Assembly (NCBI RefSeq): GCF_963678635.1
Contig: NC_087067.1
Coordinates: 45,644,515 to 45,704,514 of the forward strand
Length of the DNA stretch: 60,000 nt
Direction: 5' to 3'
From: Symsagittifera roscoffensis
Taxonomy: Eukaryota > Xenacoelomorpha > Acoela > Convolutidae
A program made the translations under genes and the position numbers. Below, piece by piece: positions 9,837 to 22,689 of this stretch (position 1 is the stretch's first letter; the number at the start of each line of letters is the position of its first letter). The notes beneath the pieces were generated by a model. The model was not told the DNA's origin and did no database searches. It saw only the letters and a list, made by a program, of their open reading frames with translations.

Positions 9837-11560
9837 CTCACGTTAAATAATTAAACACAATTTATTGTCCAGAAATTGTAAAAAAAAACATATAAACGTT
9901 ATTTTCTATAGTACAGGATTAGTCAGAGAAAAATTTTATTAGAGAAAAATTTTTATACACCCAATTAACAAAGTGTTTTGTTTCTCATTCCTTGGATAAA
10001 CTCAACAATTTGACTTCAATATCTCTTGGCGAGGTGTTCGTTGACATGACGGAGAATCAACTTTAAAGTATAACCGCGTGCATCAATAAATGCAGTTGCT
10101 TTATTCTTTTCTTGTAGAGAATAAATATTTTTAGGACGATACTTCAGTTTTCTTGATCAAGAAATGTGTAATTTCTAGAGTTTTTTTGCCACGAGACGAA
10201 CTTACGTTTTGCAATTGCAAAATTATTTAAGATGATTTGATTGTTTTCGAGAGAACTTTCGTTGCTTAGGTGAATTCTATATAATTGGTTATTTCAAGTA
10301 AACAACTTCATAGCAGTTACCATGAAATTTTTTATTTAATTAGCTTCAAAGCGGTAGTTAATTAGCTTAAAAGCGGTAGTTATCATTATAAGGAAAACTT
10401 TAAAATTAATTAAGTTTTTGCACTACACCGAATTTTCACATTTGCCATCATCATGACGTCATTTTGTTACTCAGCACCTATGAAACATCAGAAACTGACT
10501 TGAAGATTTCCATGAGCATTTGTTTCTTTTGGAAAACTCAATTTTTTTTGGCTGCAACATCAGAAACACTTTGAGACTTTTGATAAAGGTATTTGCTAAA
10601 CAATATGCCAGCAGGGTTCAGCGTGCTAATTAAGGTTTTAAAACTTGTTTCGATTTTTATAATCTCTACAAAAATCAGTTGCGAGAGCAACTATATGAAC
10701 TTAACCAGGAATACTTGCGCTCTGTGTGTTTTTTCTTCAGATAAAATTTGACTTTTTTGCAAGCGCTTTTCAATATATTGTTCTCATACCTTCTGAAAGA
10801 TATTGGCGCCTTGAGCTTAAGAGTGAAAAGATAGGTGCGTGATCAGGCGAATCGCACTACACTCATTTTTGTACAAATATTTGTTAAATCAGTCCGGCTC
10901 AGACATTGTTTCAAACTGATTAGAGGCAAGCTATTTTAACAAAGGATTTGTTGATAGACGTTAAATACATCTATTTAATTTTGCCAAAGTGCGTGGGGGA
11001 TATTTTCAGTAAAGTTTTTTTTTCAATTTTTCAACACAAAATTTCATCAATTTTGAAATTTCTTGAAAAAATTACTTATTCCTAAGACATTAAAAGCAAT
11101 TAGAAAATTTATGGCCTTGACGTTGTTTTCTGTTTAGTTTTGATGTTGTCTTTGTACTAAAAACAGAGATAAATTGATTGCAATTTATGCTCAAGCAATT
11201 GTTAGCTCTGACAAGCTTAAAATTTAAAATAACTCAATCTTAGAATCCGCTAGGAAGTATATTCAATTTCATTTTAAAATAATCTCCGGTCCTTAAAACC
11301 AATTTTGTTTTCAAAATTGAAATTGAATTCTTTGATTCTCATTCTTTTTCAGGTTCATCTCTACAGTCATTTACTTGTTCCTTTTTGAAGTCTTCAATTT
11401 GGATAAAATGACATCTAAGCAAGATTGATTGGACTTAAGAGAAATGGATGGACAAGGAATTTTTTTTCATTTATTAAAGTCGCGTGCTATACATACTGTC
11501 TAAAATGCAAACGTAAGGTCCTTCTGAAGCAAAACTGAATTTTGACGTTAGACGGAAAAC
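9837..11560. other. No gene seen
   Basis: AT-rich non-coding DNA, probably intron. Only a short duplication around TTAGCTT(C/A)AAAGCGGTAGTTA near 10340-10380 was noticed. Confidence 0.55.
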
Positions 11561-12016
11561 AAGACTGCTGGTATCAGGGCAAAGCCTGAATGTTCCGACT
11601 TCCGTTTAGGGTTTTTGGAGCAATAATAACATAAATATCATTAACAAACTAATTGTAATAAAAAACTGAAGAAGCTTTTTTTCTCTAAAATATGAAATTT
11701 TTTCTCTGAAAATCATCACCCCACACGCCCTATTAAGTACAAAGTGATAGATTTTTCTCCTATTAACGAATCAATTATGGCATATAAGCTTCCTTGAATC
11801 AATTTAGAACGATTTTTAAGACGGACTAAATCTCCGCTTACGCGTTAATAGCGCGAAATATCGCGCGTGGATGTTTTTCATAAAAAATCTCAAATTTGAA
11901 AGAAAACTTCATTTAATTTTATTACATTTAATTTTTTATAAGTTATTACTGCTCCATAAAACTTAAAAAGCAGTCGGAAAATTCAGGGCTTCGCCCTGAT
12001 ACGAGCAGTTTTGTTT
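11561..12016. mobile_element. Two family A fragments in opposite orientation
   Basis: 11561-11880 is + strand: GACTGCTGGTATCAGGGC head, the CCCCACACGCCC block, and the core GTTAATAGCGCGAAATATCGCGCG. 11941-12016 is a minus-strand head with an intact hairpin CAGGGCTTCGCCCTG at 11984-11998, followed by ATACGAGCAGT. The two heads face outward, leaving a truncated inverted pair. Confidence 0.65.
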
Positions 12017-12149
12017 GAAGTATAGAGGCTAAATTGGTCCCGAACTCAGTTCTCTATAATTTTAACAAAAAGTCACATAAATCAAATTGGTTTGTTTTTG
12101 CGCTTCGGACATCATTTTCTTGCAGGTAGTATGAAAACAAAGCTGAAAT

Positions 12150-12760
12150 TGATCACTTCAAAATTGAAACTTTTCCAGAAAATAAAGACGTGATTAACGC
12201 AAATATTCCGTCACTTTCTTTGAAGGCCGAAACAAGGAGCCGATGTCTTTCTGAACTTGCTTGTTTAGTCTTTGAAAACAATTTCCTAAAGAAGTTTTTA
12301 ATGGAGTGCTCCTTTTTCTCATTTAATTGAATATCAGCAAAGAATCTGAAAATGACCACTTCAATATTTGAAAGTTGTCTGGAGAAAAAAACGCGATGAA
12401 CACAAACATTCCGTCACTTCTTTGAGTGTCGAAACAAGGAGCCAATGTCTTTCTGAACTTGTTTGTTTAAAGTCTTTGAAAACAAATTCTTAAAGAAATT
12501 TCTAATGGAGTGCTTTTTTTTCTCAATTAATTGAATATTAGCAAAAAATCTGAAAATGACCACTTCAATATTTGAAAGTTGTCTAGAGAAAAACCGCGAT
12601 GAACACAAATATTCCGTCACTTCTTTGAATGTCGAAAGAAGGAGCCAATGTATTTCTGAACTTGTTTGTTTAGTCCTTGAAAACAATTTCTGAAAAAAGT
12701 TGCTAATGAAGTGCTCCTTTTTTCTCATTCAAACAAATATTAGAAAAAAACTTCAACTAA
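12150..12760. repeat. Three tandem copies of a family A tail, unit about 205 bp
   Basis: ATTCCGTCACTT recurs near 12203, 12408 and 12610. Each is followed by a GTCGAAACAAGGAGCC-like stretch, TTTCTGAACTTG and GGAGTGCT. The two minus-strand frames here (68 and 104 codons) repeat one another because of the tandem structure and are not genes. Confidence 0.7.
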
Positions 12761-14228
12761 AAGGTACGGTTTGCCAAAAGATAGTGAACAGATGCGGAAC
12801 TGAAAACAAAAATTGGTAAAAACAAATGAAGAGGTTTTGTTTTTCTATTAAAGAGATTCTTTGAAATTTTTCATTCCAAAAAACGACGAATTGCTAATGC
12901 CCGATATGGTTTTGTGTGCTTCGGGCTACTTTCGAAACTATAAACAATAAGTTCTCACACATATTTTTTTACTATCTGGAAGCTGGTGAAATATTGGTTT
13001 TCATGTATCTAAGTTTGAAAAATACTTTTTGGTTTCAATTAGGATTATTAAATTCTGATAAACTATATTTCATTTTTTTTGCTTACGCGTAGGAGACACA
13101 GCAATGAAATCTGGTTGTTTTAACCCAAACAGTGTCGACGTCACCTTTATCATTGGTTAATTGAGGTCAAAATACATCTTTTTTAGCAATGTCATTTTTT
13201 CAATATAGGAACTGGAGTTATTAAAAGAAGTAGACAACTTTGAACCAAAAGAAATGGTTTAACTGCATATCAAACACTTATCAGATGTTTATTGTACTTT
13301 TTGTGGTATTCATTCAATTATATTTTGAGTTTATAAATCGTCTAAAACGACGATGTTCAAGTTCAAATTCCTCTGCAAAAGCGCAGTAAATTCTCACTAG
13401 TGTCAAATGTTGGCCAGATGCAAAAAATCTGGTTTTCCAAATCTTTTTGAGCACGTAAAGTGCTTTTTGAGATCCAATTACAACAATCAATTACGTAGCA
13501 ACCGACAATGATCATGAAATGAACAGGTATTTTTCTCCAAATTTTGAAGAAATTTACAGAATACGGTTTTTTTAGTCGAGTAAAATTTCAGTCTTAAATA
13601 TTCACTTGCGACGGAACTGTTTGTATCGTCGAAAGGATATTTGTGTGCTGATTTCAAATAAACAAAGATAGTTCACATGCCATGAGTTTTCGGCAAGTTA
13701 TGAGAGTTCAATGGTTGTCAATTTGGCCGATTTAAGGTTAAAGTAGGCGCAAAATTCCAAATTGAATATTATGAAAATTGCGTGATAAGCTTTTTTTCCA
13801 TATAAAAGCTTCAAATCCGAGGAAAATTGATTTCTAGTTCTCAATTAAGTTGCCTAACCAGTTTTACAAACAAAAAAACGTTTCCAAAAACTTTTTTTGC
13901 ATGAAAATTTTTTGAAATTTTTGCTTATAACATAGTCCACGCACAGCCTTTCTGCATACTTAAAAGAATCAAGGGTCCAGTTGAAGGTTCTCTAAGATGG
14001 AAGAATTTGAAGTTCTTTCACGAAACAGAGGCCTCGGAACCATATACAAAAAGTTGCATTTTTTAGTAAAATTTTGAGTAAAGTTCAATTTTTATCTCAA
14101 ATGGCATCTAATGCGTAGTTTTCTCAACAATTCAATGCCGTTCAACAGGTTGGTTTCTGCCGTTGTTGTTCATGGCGAAATAAAAATGTAGAGCGAAACA
14201 AAAAAACAGTTACAAGGAAAAATTGATT
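12761..14228. other. No gene seen
   Basis: AT-rich DNA without a supported feature. Confidence 0.5.
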
Positions 14229-14351
14229 GTAATACAATTCCATAGTGTGAAAAAATGCTTATCATGTGATTTTCATACAAAGTTTTTTATTTTATGGAAT
14301 TGTTTGAAATTGTAAGATAAACATTTTTTCCATAATATGGAATTGTATTAT
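14229..14351. repeat. Small foldback (MITE-like hairpin)
   Basis: The left arm at 14229-14263 (GTAATACAATTCCATAG...) is the inverted match of the right arm at 14316-14351 (...TATGGAATTGTATTAT), with one or two mismatches and about 50 bases between. This is the size of a miniature foldback element. No target duplication could be assigned. Confidence 0.6.
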
Positions 14352-16447
14352 TAGCGTTTTTGTCAACCCGGGCTCAATTGGAGGCTTAGGGGTGAACTCA
14401 TACCAGTGATTTCAATTCGGAATCAGCAGAAAACCATGTATTAAGTATAAAGTTCTACCCTCTGATGGCAAGGGCAACACCCTGGCGCGACTGCGGCGGA
14501 ATGTACATTGCTAATTGTCCTTTAATCCGAGTTGTCTTTTATTGCGAGTTGTCTTTAATTGTGATTTGTCGCATTATGTAACTTAAAATAGTTTTTGTTA
14601 CTCTCGATGCATATATTATTTCCGCTGACTATAAAGCAAAATCAGCTATCTGATTTCTCTTTTTAAAGTTATGGTTTTTAAAAAAGTACTCGGATTCGTT
14701 GATGAGAAAATGTAGATTCATAAAATTAAAGAATTTAACCTTTGAGGGTATGGTCATGGTGGACACCAATTATTGCTGTACTAAGAGTCGTACAGTACCG
14801 ATTAGTTCTGTTTTGTCGATTGGGGCCCTCTCCTAAATCCGCCCCTGCTTAGGGTACTATCAATAGCTATATCCGCAATTTTGATTAGATATAGGTATTT
14901 GAGTTCAGGATTTTTTTGACTTGTCTCATATTCTTGGTACTATCATATTCTTGGTACTATATCTAATATGCAGTTTTCATACCCTCACATTAACGAGTGG
15001 ATTGCTGAAGAACGAATTTGTTGAATAAGTTTTAAGTTCAAATTAACAGTGTAGCATTTAAAAGTTTTTTGACTGATAATTTTAAAATTTATGTTAAGCT
15101 TTCAGTCAAAGCCATTACGAGGCCAAACTGTGCATTTTGTGAGTTGTTAGCGAATTACGCAACAAGGATGCTCCCTTTGTTCTTCTTTTTTTCTTTCATT
15201 TTCTTTGATCGTTCCGAAAAGTATGGAAACACTTTTTGAAAATCTCGAATTTCAAAAGCATAATATGCTGATTGCAACAAATTTTTCTTTTTTTTTCTAC
15301 GCCAAAATTTAAACTGAAAAGGCTCACCCAAAAGGCTGAGCAGGCTGAATTAGAAGGCTGGATTTCAAAATTTCGGAGATTACCTAATTTTGGAATGCAT
15401 TTGTTATTCAAACCGAGGATCTCAGTTAAATGGTTAGCTTAAGGAAGAACAAAGGGTAGCTTAATTCAATTGTTAACCATTGTTAACCTGTTGACTTTGA
15501 TTAAAACCGCTGAAGTAATTTGAAATCTGGGTAAACTTTAAGCGACCGCCCAAAATAAAAGCATTGTTGAAGGATAAATTTTTTCGAGTGATGAAATTGG
15601 TTAGTTTTTAGCGGATTACTTGCTTTGAAATCAGAAAATCAGGTTTTTTTCATAGTGAATTACAGTAATTTGATTAAGTTTTCCCGATCTGAACAGAATT
15701 CAAAAGACCAGAGGCGGATCTGCGGTTTTTGTGGTGAAAGATCGGGGCACGTCTCTAAAAAGCTCAGAAACTCATCAAAATTTGTATGTTCTATATCCGA
15801 GCAACTGAAAAACGCTATCAGACTCTTTGTTAGAAATGCCGGCAAAGTTTTGAAAAAATGGCAAAAAACGACATTTTTAGACCTTTTTTTGGCTTAAATT
15901 TTAGTTTTTTGCGCGAGTTTCTAAATCGTTTAATATGAATCTGACAGCTTAGCAAAAAAGTCAATCGCTTACGTGCTAATCGAAAATATGTGAATATTAA
16001 TTGAAACCAAGTTAGTAGCATGATTTAAAGAGATGAGTTTTAAGAGAGCTCGGAAAATAGAAGAAGCCGTCAAAAATGTTTTTTTTTAATGCAATTTTAG
16101 TACATCAAACAATTTACTTTGTAGATTGTTGTCTGCTAGGTGAACTAATAAACTTAGACTATATCAGGTATCTTAGTCAGGTCTGATCATTGCTTGGCTG
16201 CTGTTTTTATATTGAACTTAATTTATTGAAAAACAGTTCAGAAATAGCTTATTGAAGGGAACACATAACATATAACCATTTAAATAAATGTCGACGCCCT
16301 GTTTGGAAACGGATAAATAAAAAATGAAAAATGTATTTTGTTGGAAGCAAGTGCCAACTGGGAAGATAACGCTCTTGGGAAAACAAACTTACTCTCAATT
16401 GGTTAGTTCACAGGTTAAATGGGAGAGTCTGCATATAAACATATGTG
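14352..16447. other. No gene; scattered repeat ends
   Basis: A lone hAT-MITE right end (CCTAAATCCGCCCCTG) stops at 14848. A terminus of the palindrome-rich foldback family (CATTACGAGGCCAAACTGTGCA) lies near 15113-15135. The 90-codon frame at 15625-15897 lacks any motif I recognise. The rest is unassigned. Confidence 0.5.
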
Positions 16448-16703
16448 TTGGCGGATTTCAAACAAATTCGAAAAAATTTTCGTTGACCTTTTTTTCTAGG
16501 TCACCGAGATTGATTTCTGAGGTCTCTCAAATCACTACAAAGACCTCATTTTGAAGAAATTTTCTGCACCGCAAGCAAATTTCTGTGAAAAAAAAACAGG
16601 TAAAATATGCACTTTTTGAAAAATGTTGACCAAAAAATTGCGTTCCTTTTGGCGCGCGCTCCCCCCTCAAAATTAATATAGTTTGAGGCCAAAGGCGCCT
16701 TTT

Positions 16704-18249
16704 ATTACGAGACCAAAATGTGCATTCTCTGCATTGTAAGCGGAATCCGCAACAGGCCAAAATCAGAATTGTCGCGGAATCCGCAACATTGCTACTTTTC
16801 TTTGATCTTATTTGCTGTTTTGGATTCCACAAACAAATACCTAAAACATTGTACCGTTCAAAATTGCTCCAAAATAGGCAAAATGGTGCAATCCGCAACC
16901 GTATTTGCGGAATCCAGAACAGTTTTTGGAATCCACAAACAAAAAATGAGACATGTGTATAGCTGAACTGAGCTATTGGGGAATCCGCAACTGTACGCGG
17001 AATCCGCAAAGTGTAAGTGGAATCTGCAAATTGTAAATGGAATCCGCATTTTGTTTGCGGAATCCGTTTACATACATGAATGAGTAGTAGCGTTTAAAAC
17101 TATGTCTTTTAATTAATACGTTGATCAGCTACCAGTTGCATTGCCAAACATTCGATCTCAATTCCTGTCAAAAACCCAACTTCGATCTCTAATCCTGTGG
17201 AACATACCCAACTTCGATTTCAATTCCTGACAAACATACGAAATTTCGATCTCATTTCGATTCTTGTCAAACATACCCAGCCCAGCTTCAATCTGATTTT
17301 TTACAAAGGTTAACTTCAATCTCAATTCCTGTCATCAATCTCAATTCCTGTAAACTTATTCATTAGTTCATTTCAAGCCATTCAGTTAAAACAAAAAAGT
17401 TTCAATTTGGCCATTTTGAAATATTTTTAAAATGCGAAACCAGAACGTAGTTTGATATGGCAGCATTTTCAGGACTATATATTTGTGTTTTTGATTTTAA
17501 AATTCAATTCTGCTGTAAATCAATTTTGGTAATTTTTATCTAAGACTAATTTGCTCAAACTAGTTCAAGAGATCCTGTACTCCCTATGAACAAAATGCTT
17601 TCAATTCACACTCACAAATACTGAATCTCAATTACAAAATCCCAAAAACGGAATCTCAATTACTGAATCCCAAAAACCGATCTAATACGGCGATATGTCA
17701 ACCCAATAATCAATTAACCAAATTACCGATTTCACCCAATAAATTTATTCGGTGTTGTGTTTTCAAAACTATGATCCCAAAAACTGCTTGCAAATACTAA
17801 AGTGTAACATCCATTGATTTAGTTAACCAAGGTTGTATGATTTGTTCGTAGATTCCGCTGACAATGGTTGACTCCTTGCTTTTAAGTTCCGCATGTGCAT
17901 ATGCAAGTTCAGTAATAAACAAATTTCTGAATTCCTTTACAATTTGCGGATACCGCTTACAAATTTTGCGGATTCCACTTACATTTGCGGATTCCACTTA
18001 CATTTTGCGGAATCCACTTACAGTTGTGGAATCCAGAACAACTAGCTATATTTGCTTGTTGCGGAGTCCGCAACAAAATAAATGTGCCGACAAATTTTAT
18101 GTTACAAGCATATGCACGCGGAATCCACGTAAATCTTGTAAATGGAATCCACTTACATTTTGGAACAGTTTAAATACTTGTCTCTGGAATCCAGGAACAT
18201 ACAGACACAAAATTGTGCGCCTATCCAGTGCACAGTTTGGCCTTGTAAT
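16704..18249. mobile_element. Foldback element with arrays of the GCGGAATCCGC palindrome
   Basis: Its ends are inverted: ATTACGAGACCAAAATGTGCA at the left, and the inverted form TGCACAGTTTGGCCTTGTAAT at the right. Both arms (about 16730-17070 and 17940-18240) carry many variants of the 11-bp palindrome GCGGAATCCGC, often beside TGTAAGTGGAATCC, in opposite orientation. The centre is unrelated and includes a minisatellite. The 160-codon minus frame at 16527-17009 and the 133-codon frame at 17864-18265 are read-throughs of these arms, not genes. Similar termini occur near 15113 and at 19655-19735. Confidence 0.7.
17130..17360. repeat. Minisatellite, unit about 33 bp
   Basis: Six or so imperfect copies built around TTCGATCTCAATTCCTGTCA plus AACATACCCAAC. 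Later units shrink to the first half. Confidence 0.7.
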
Positions 18250-18325
18250 GTTAGAAAAATTTTAGGTTCAGTCAGCAAAAAAAGAAATCCCAAAACAGTA
18301 CAAAAGGGGGACCCTTTGAGTCGGC

Positions 18326-19788
18326 AGGGGTCAAATACACATTTATATATACATCAATTCATCAATTTATACATCTAGGCTCCAACACTATATAACTAAA
18401 TTCCACATTCAACCGGTGATCTGATCACCCAGGCGAGCAATTCACAACGTCAAAAAGTAGATATCAAGACAAACTCCAGTCTGAATGAATATACATTGCG
18501 CGGCATTCACTATTCGCTTATGTACTCTCACTAATATCTCGCCATTTCCTTCGGGCTATTGGTATAACTTAATGATTTTGCTTAATAACGTTGTAGCTTG
18601 TCTCACTAAAACTGTGATTTCTTTTTACCTAAGTTTGTTCAACACTGATTTTTAACAATTGCTTCTGGTTCAGCTATAGGGGTTCGAAAATTCTTAATAA
18701 GGCCAATTTGGAGCAATTATCGCTCGATTTATTGGGTTCTTACAACACGCGTGAGCGGATAACTAATTTGTTCCAAATTGAATTGAGACTCGTCATTTGG
18801 TGCCGGTATCAGAATAGGACGAGGGTCAATATATCTTTTTGTATTTTACATTAACACGTGGAGGTTAAATTGAAGAAAAACATGTAAATAAAAAGTATTT
18901 CCTTGTTCAGTTATTCAATTTATTATATCAGTTTTTCAAACGGAATATTTCTAATTGGCCTTGAAGTGCAATTGGGACATTTAGGGATTTGACGCCTCCC
19001 CTCAATTTGCTAGTATTTTATTTTATTTATCTTATTAAACTAATCAAAAAGTTTTATGAACAATCGCAGAGTGTAGCAGTTTTTATGGTGACTTCCAAAA
19101 TATTAAAGTTTCATAATGGCGTAATTTTCAATGAAAATCTAAATATATTCCTATCATTTAAAACTCTTTTCATCAGGAAAAAAGTATTTAATTTATCTTT
19201 CCCAAATACATTTTGAGGAACACTTCAGCTGAAAAAAGTGCTCGTTGCAAGCTAATTTTTAAAAGCTAATGCGTTTGAAAAGATTTGCGGAATTTATCAA
19301 TTCAATTAGTGCTTTGCTTTCATGCCATTTACAAGAATTCCTTTTTCTACCATTTATCACTTATGTTATTTTAGAACAGCCATTATTACTTTGTTTTATA
19401 TCACTCCAAAAAGATATGAGTGCTTTTCAATTATATAGATGACTTTTTGGATAAGCTAATTTTGATCTGCTGCCAAAAACTCAACGGTATCAAAAAAAAT
19501 TCTGCTATCAACATAATTAGTTTGACCCATATCCCAACTGTTATTGACTAATGTATTGATCTATACTTGGGCCGGTTGACTTATAATTTGACCTTGCACG
19601 ACCCTGATTGACTCAAATAGAAAACGAGTGGCTAAACTAGTTGGCTGAAATGCATCATGATGCCAAACTGTGCACTGGATAGGCGCACAATTTGGTATGT
19701 GTAGGTCTCTGTGTCCCAGAGACAAGTCTTTGAACATGTCCATATTTTTTCGGAACGAAGAAAAACGAAAGAACAGAAAAATATCATG
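18326..19788. other. No gene; one foldback terminus
   Basis: 19655-19735 is an isolated terminus of the foldback family above (CCAAACTGTGCACTGGATAG, then GGCGCACAATTTGG), orientation opposite to the end at 18249. Near 18740-18800 there is a weak, diverged family A-like patch. The 75-codon frame at 18989-19216 is unsupported. Confidence 0.5.
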
Positions 19789-20212
19789 ACTGCTCGTATC
19801 AGGGCAAAGCCCAAAAATTCCTGACTGCGTTTTAATTTCTATGAAGTAACTTAAAATAATATAATTCATGAAATATTCAAAAAACATATAGCAATTTTTT
19901 AAGTAGACCAAAGAGCATGCACGGAATATATCGCGTGTTAATTGTTACAAGTTGGCTATATTGCCAAACTTTTAACCCCCATAACTTAACGAAAAATTAT
20001 CACTCTCGAGGTATTCTTTTGAATTTGTGTTCAAGACAAGAATACGTTCCGAATAATATAAAAGTTCGGTCAAAAACTGCTAGTTCAAACGTCAAACTTT
20101 GTCTGAAGAAAAAACCACACGAGAACAAATACTCTGTCGCTTTGTTTGAGAGTTGGAAAAAAAGATCGTCCTTGTTGCAGAATCCGCTCAAATTTCACAA
20201 AATACAAAAATT
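19789..20212 (+). mobile_element. Family A element
   Basis: Head GACTGCTCGTATCAGGGCAAAGCCC, then a shortened middle with ATATCGCGTGTTAATTGTTACA and CCCCCATAACTTAACGAAAAATTATCA, and the tail AACCACACGAGAACAAATACTCTGTCGCTTTG. The hairpin is decayed on one side. The 101-codon frame here is chance. Confidence 0.65.
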
Positions 20213-20685
20213 CGCCACGTAATGTTCAAAATTGATTTTAACAATTTGGGTCAAAAAGTAAAAATTGATTTAATATAACAAATTTTAACACCTTTTTAAT
20301 TGATGCTTTCTTCTTGACTAAATTATAAAACTTAGTGAACGGGTTCTCAAAGCAACTTTTTTCAGGTAATATTTATTCTCACTTTTATTGGTATTTGTCA
20401 TTTTCGTAACTTTTTAATGCCAAAACTTTAGGTACGACCTTAGATTATCATTGAGCAAATCAAACAAAAAGCCTTAATTGAGAATTGACCAAATTGAGTG
20501 TTCAAATTTTTTCTATGTTTTTTTGAACATATTCTTTCAAAATTGCAAGAAACTGAAATAAAAATTTTCATTGCCTAAAAAAATTTCTTTAATGGTAAAC
20601 ATTGATCTCTTACTCAGCATGGTTATTCGTTAAAATTCAAAACAATAATTTATTCTCTTTCTCAAATGAGAGTATACATCCAAGA

Positions 20686-21128
20686 AGACTGCTCGTAGTT
20701 CAAATTTAAAAAAATTTCAGTGAAAACTAAAAAAAAAGATAATCTTTCCAGTTCTTTTTTCAAAAAACAAAATGATATATTTCGCATTTTGCATAGCATT
20801 AGATATACCAAAGAGCATGCCTGATTTCAATTTGGAACTATTCTAAGACGATATAAACATCCGCTCACGCGTTAAAAGCACGAAATATATAACGCGTTAA
20901 TCACACCAAAAACACAAATTTGCAATTTTCAAAACCCCCATAACCTTTGTTAAAATGATCACAGTAAAATTTCTATTTTTGTAAGTTTGAGTTCAGGACA
21001 ACAATAATTTTGAGTAGATAAAAACTATTTTTTATAAAAAGTGCTAGTTTGAAAATCATTTTTTTCTCTGGAGAAAAAACTACACGGCCACAATTTTTTT
21101 GCGGTAGTTTTCTCCGAAAATTGTCGAA
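20686..21128 (+). mobile_element. Family A element, diverged
   Basis: Head AAGACTGCTCGTAG, core block CGCTCACGCGTTAAAAGCACGAAATATATAACGCG, CCCCCATAACCTTTGTTAAAATGATCACAG, and a decayed tail. The hairpin is absent. Confidence 0.55.
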
Positions 21129-21147
21129 GCAATCAATTGTGCTTCTC

Positions 21148-21215
21148 AGATGGCAATTCTAGTGCACTCTAAACTGTGCAATTATCAGATGGCAATTCTA
21201 GTGCACTCTAAACTG
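21148..21215. repeat. 36-bp tandem duplication
   Basis: TCAGATGGCAATTCTAGTGC and ACTCTAAACTGT occur twice in direct succession with no or almost no difference. Confidence 0.85.
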
Positions 21216-22358
21216 TTAAATCGTATGTCGTATCAGTGTATGAACCTTTACACTCGTGTTTAAATAGGCTAATACCAAATCGATTTTACAAAAAAATTAA
21301 TTGATCTTCTAGTAAACTTAATTTTTTTCCATGATGTTCTTACATAGGTTGCCATAGGGGGATTTTCATTAAAAATAGATCGAAAATAAATCTTAAACCT
21401 AAATTTTATAGTTTTATAAGTTAACCTGCTGATTTGCGTTCTGATTTAGTTCCGAATTAAAACTGGTTTTCTGAAGAAACAGTCTTCGATGGTTGATTTC
21501 AAACTAGTTTGGGACGGTGAAGTCTCCGTAAAAACGGTTTTTACGTTTCTCGTGCAAAAAGCTAGGCATACGATGTTTTTACCGCAACACTTGTATGATA
21601 AGGTTTTTGCATCACTGCAATTAAAAATTTCAGGTAGAATTTTCATATTTGTAAAAAAGCTGAATTTTTTTAAATTGCAAAATCAATTCATTACTTGAGC
21701 ATTTTTTGTTATTTTTTAGTCTATAACATAGTCTAGATTCCCGTTTTTCACAAAGGGAAACAAAAAGCACAATAGTGTTTTTATATGGACTCAGAAAAAA
21801 AATACGTTTTTACATGATAAAATAATTCGAGGGTCAGTCAGAAAAACAAGCGACAATTTTCATCCACTAAATTTGTTAAAACAAAATTATATTCTAGCCA
21901 GATTCAAAATGTTACTTTTTCAAAATGTTACGATTTGTTACACAATCTTAGATAGCAAGTCTTCGACTGCTGTTTATCAGTGAGATTTTTACCACTTAGT
22001 CTGTATATTTTCCTATTTGGGAAAACTCTTGAGTAATGTGTTTTCGAACAAAAAATATAAAAAGCGAAACTCGAAGTGTTTATTGTTCCGAATTTCGAAG
22101 AAAATGACGGAATACTTGAAAAATCTCAAAAAAGATACTTATTTTTTTTCTGAAAAACTCATCAATTGTTGTAAAGCGAACACTGCTTCATAGAACTTAT
22201 AAGAGAGCCGGACCATTCAGGGCTTCGCCCTGATACAAGCAGTCTTGTTAGTTTTTGTGTCATGGAGTTTTTTGGTCTGCAAAAAGTGCTTGTCATACAT
22301 CTTCAGAAACTGTGGGAAATGTTAATCCTAAAGTAGTTATCATACAAATTGCTAGACG
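21216..22358. other. No gene; family A head remnant
   Basis: 22200-22255 is a minus-strand family A head with a perfect hairpin CAGGGCTTCGCCCTG at 22218-22232, followed by ATACAAGCAGTCTTGTT. The 66- and 69-codon frames near 21446-21698 overlap on opposite strands and lack motifs. Confidence 0.5.
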
Positions 22359-22681
22359 CAGGGGCGGATCTTGGATTTTCTCGAGGGGGGGGGGGGGTGC
22401 AGATTTTCAAAAAAATTTTCGAAAATTTTGACGACCGTTTTTTTAGGTCGTTAGGTCGACCAAACTGATTTTGAGCTCTCTTAAAGCACTAAAAAGATGC
22501 TGTTTTGGCCAAATTTTCTGCGCCGCAAACAAATTTCTGCGCCGTTTTTGGGCACTTTTTGGAAAATTTTGACAAAAAAAATGCGTTTTTTTTGGCGCGC
22601 GCTCCCCCTCAAAGTTATTATATATTGGCACCGAAGGCGCGTTTATAACAATTTTAGCCCCCTCCCCTAGATCCGCCCCTG
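22359..22681 (+). mobile_element. hAT-type MITE with 8-bp target duplication
   Basis: Ends are CAGGGGCGGATC and GATCCGCCCCTG. The target duplication is GCTAGACG at 22351-22358 against GCTAGAAG at 22682-22689 (one mismatch). The interior has the family G-run after CTCGA, the GGTCGACCAAACTGATTTTG block, CTGCGCCGCAAAC and GGCGCGCGCTCCCCCTC. An 8-bp duplication with CAG-starting ends is the hallmark of the hAT superfamily. No coding capacity. Confidence 0.88.
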
Positions 22682-22689
22682 GCTAGAAG

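Larger units (their letters stand above)
16448..18325 (+). mobile_element. hAT-type MITE split by a nested foldback element
   Basis: The left part (16448-16703) has the family blocks: a degenerate GGCGGATTTC end, TTTTTCTAGGTCACCGAGATTGATT, TTCTGCACCGCAAGC and GGCGCGCGCTCC up to AAAGGCGCCT. The family sequence resumes at 18250 with TTAGAAAAATTTTAGG, then CAAAAGGGGGACCCTTTGAG. Together they match continuous copies such as 55023-55464, so the 1.55-kb insert is younger than this copy. Confidence 0.75.

Noticed and set aside
9512-9846. ORFs spanning the gap
   Set aside because: Most of each is X from the 200 Ns; only the exon part before 9637 can be judged.
16527-17009. 160-codon minus-strand ORF
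   Set aside because: It runs across the boundary of a hAT MITE and a foldback arm, and its residues only translate the palindrome array.
17864-18265. 133-codon ORF
   Set aside because: It lies in the right foldback arm and its terminus; the Cys/Trp-like richness comes from GGAATCC repeats.
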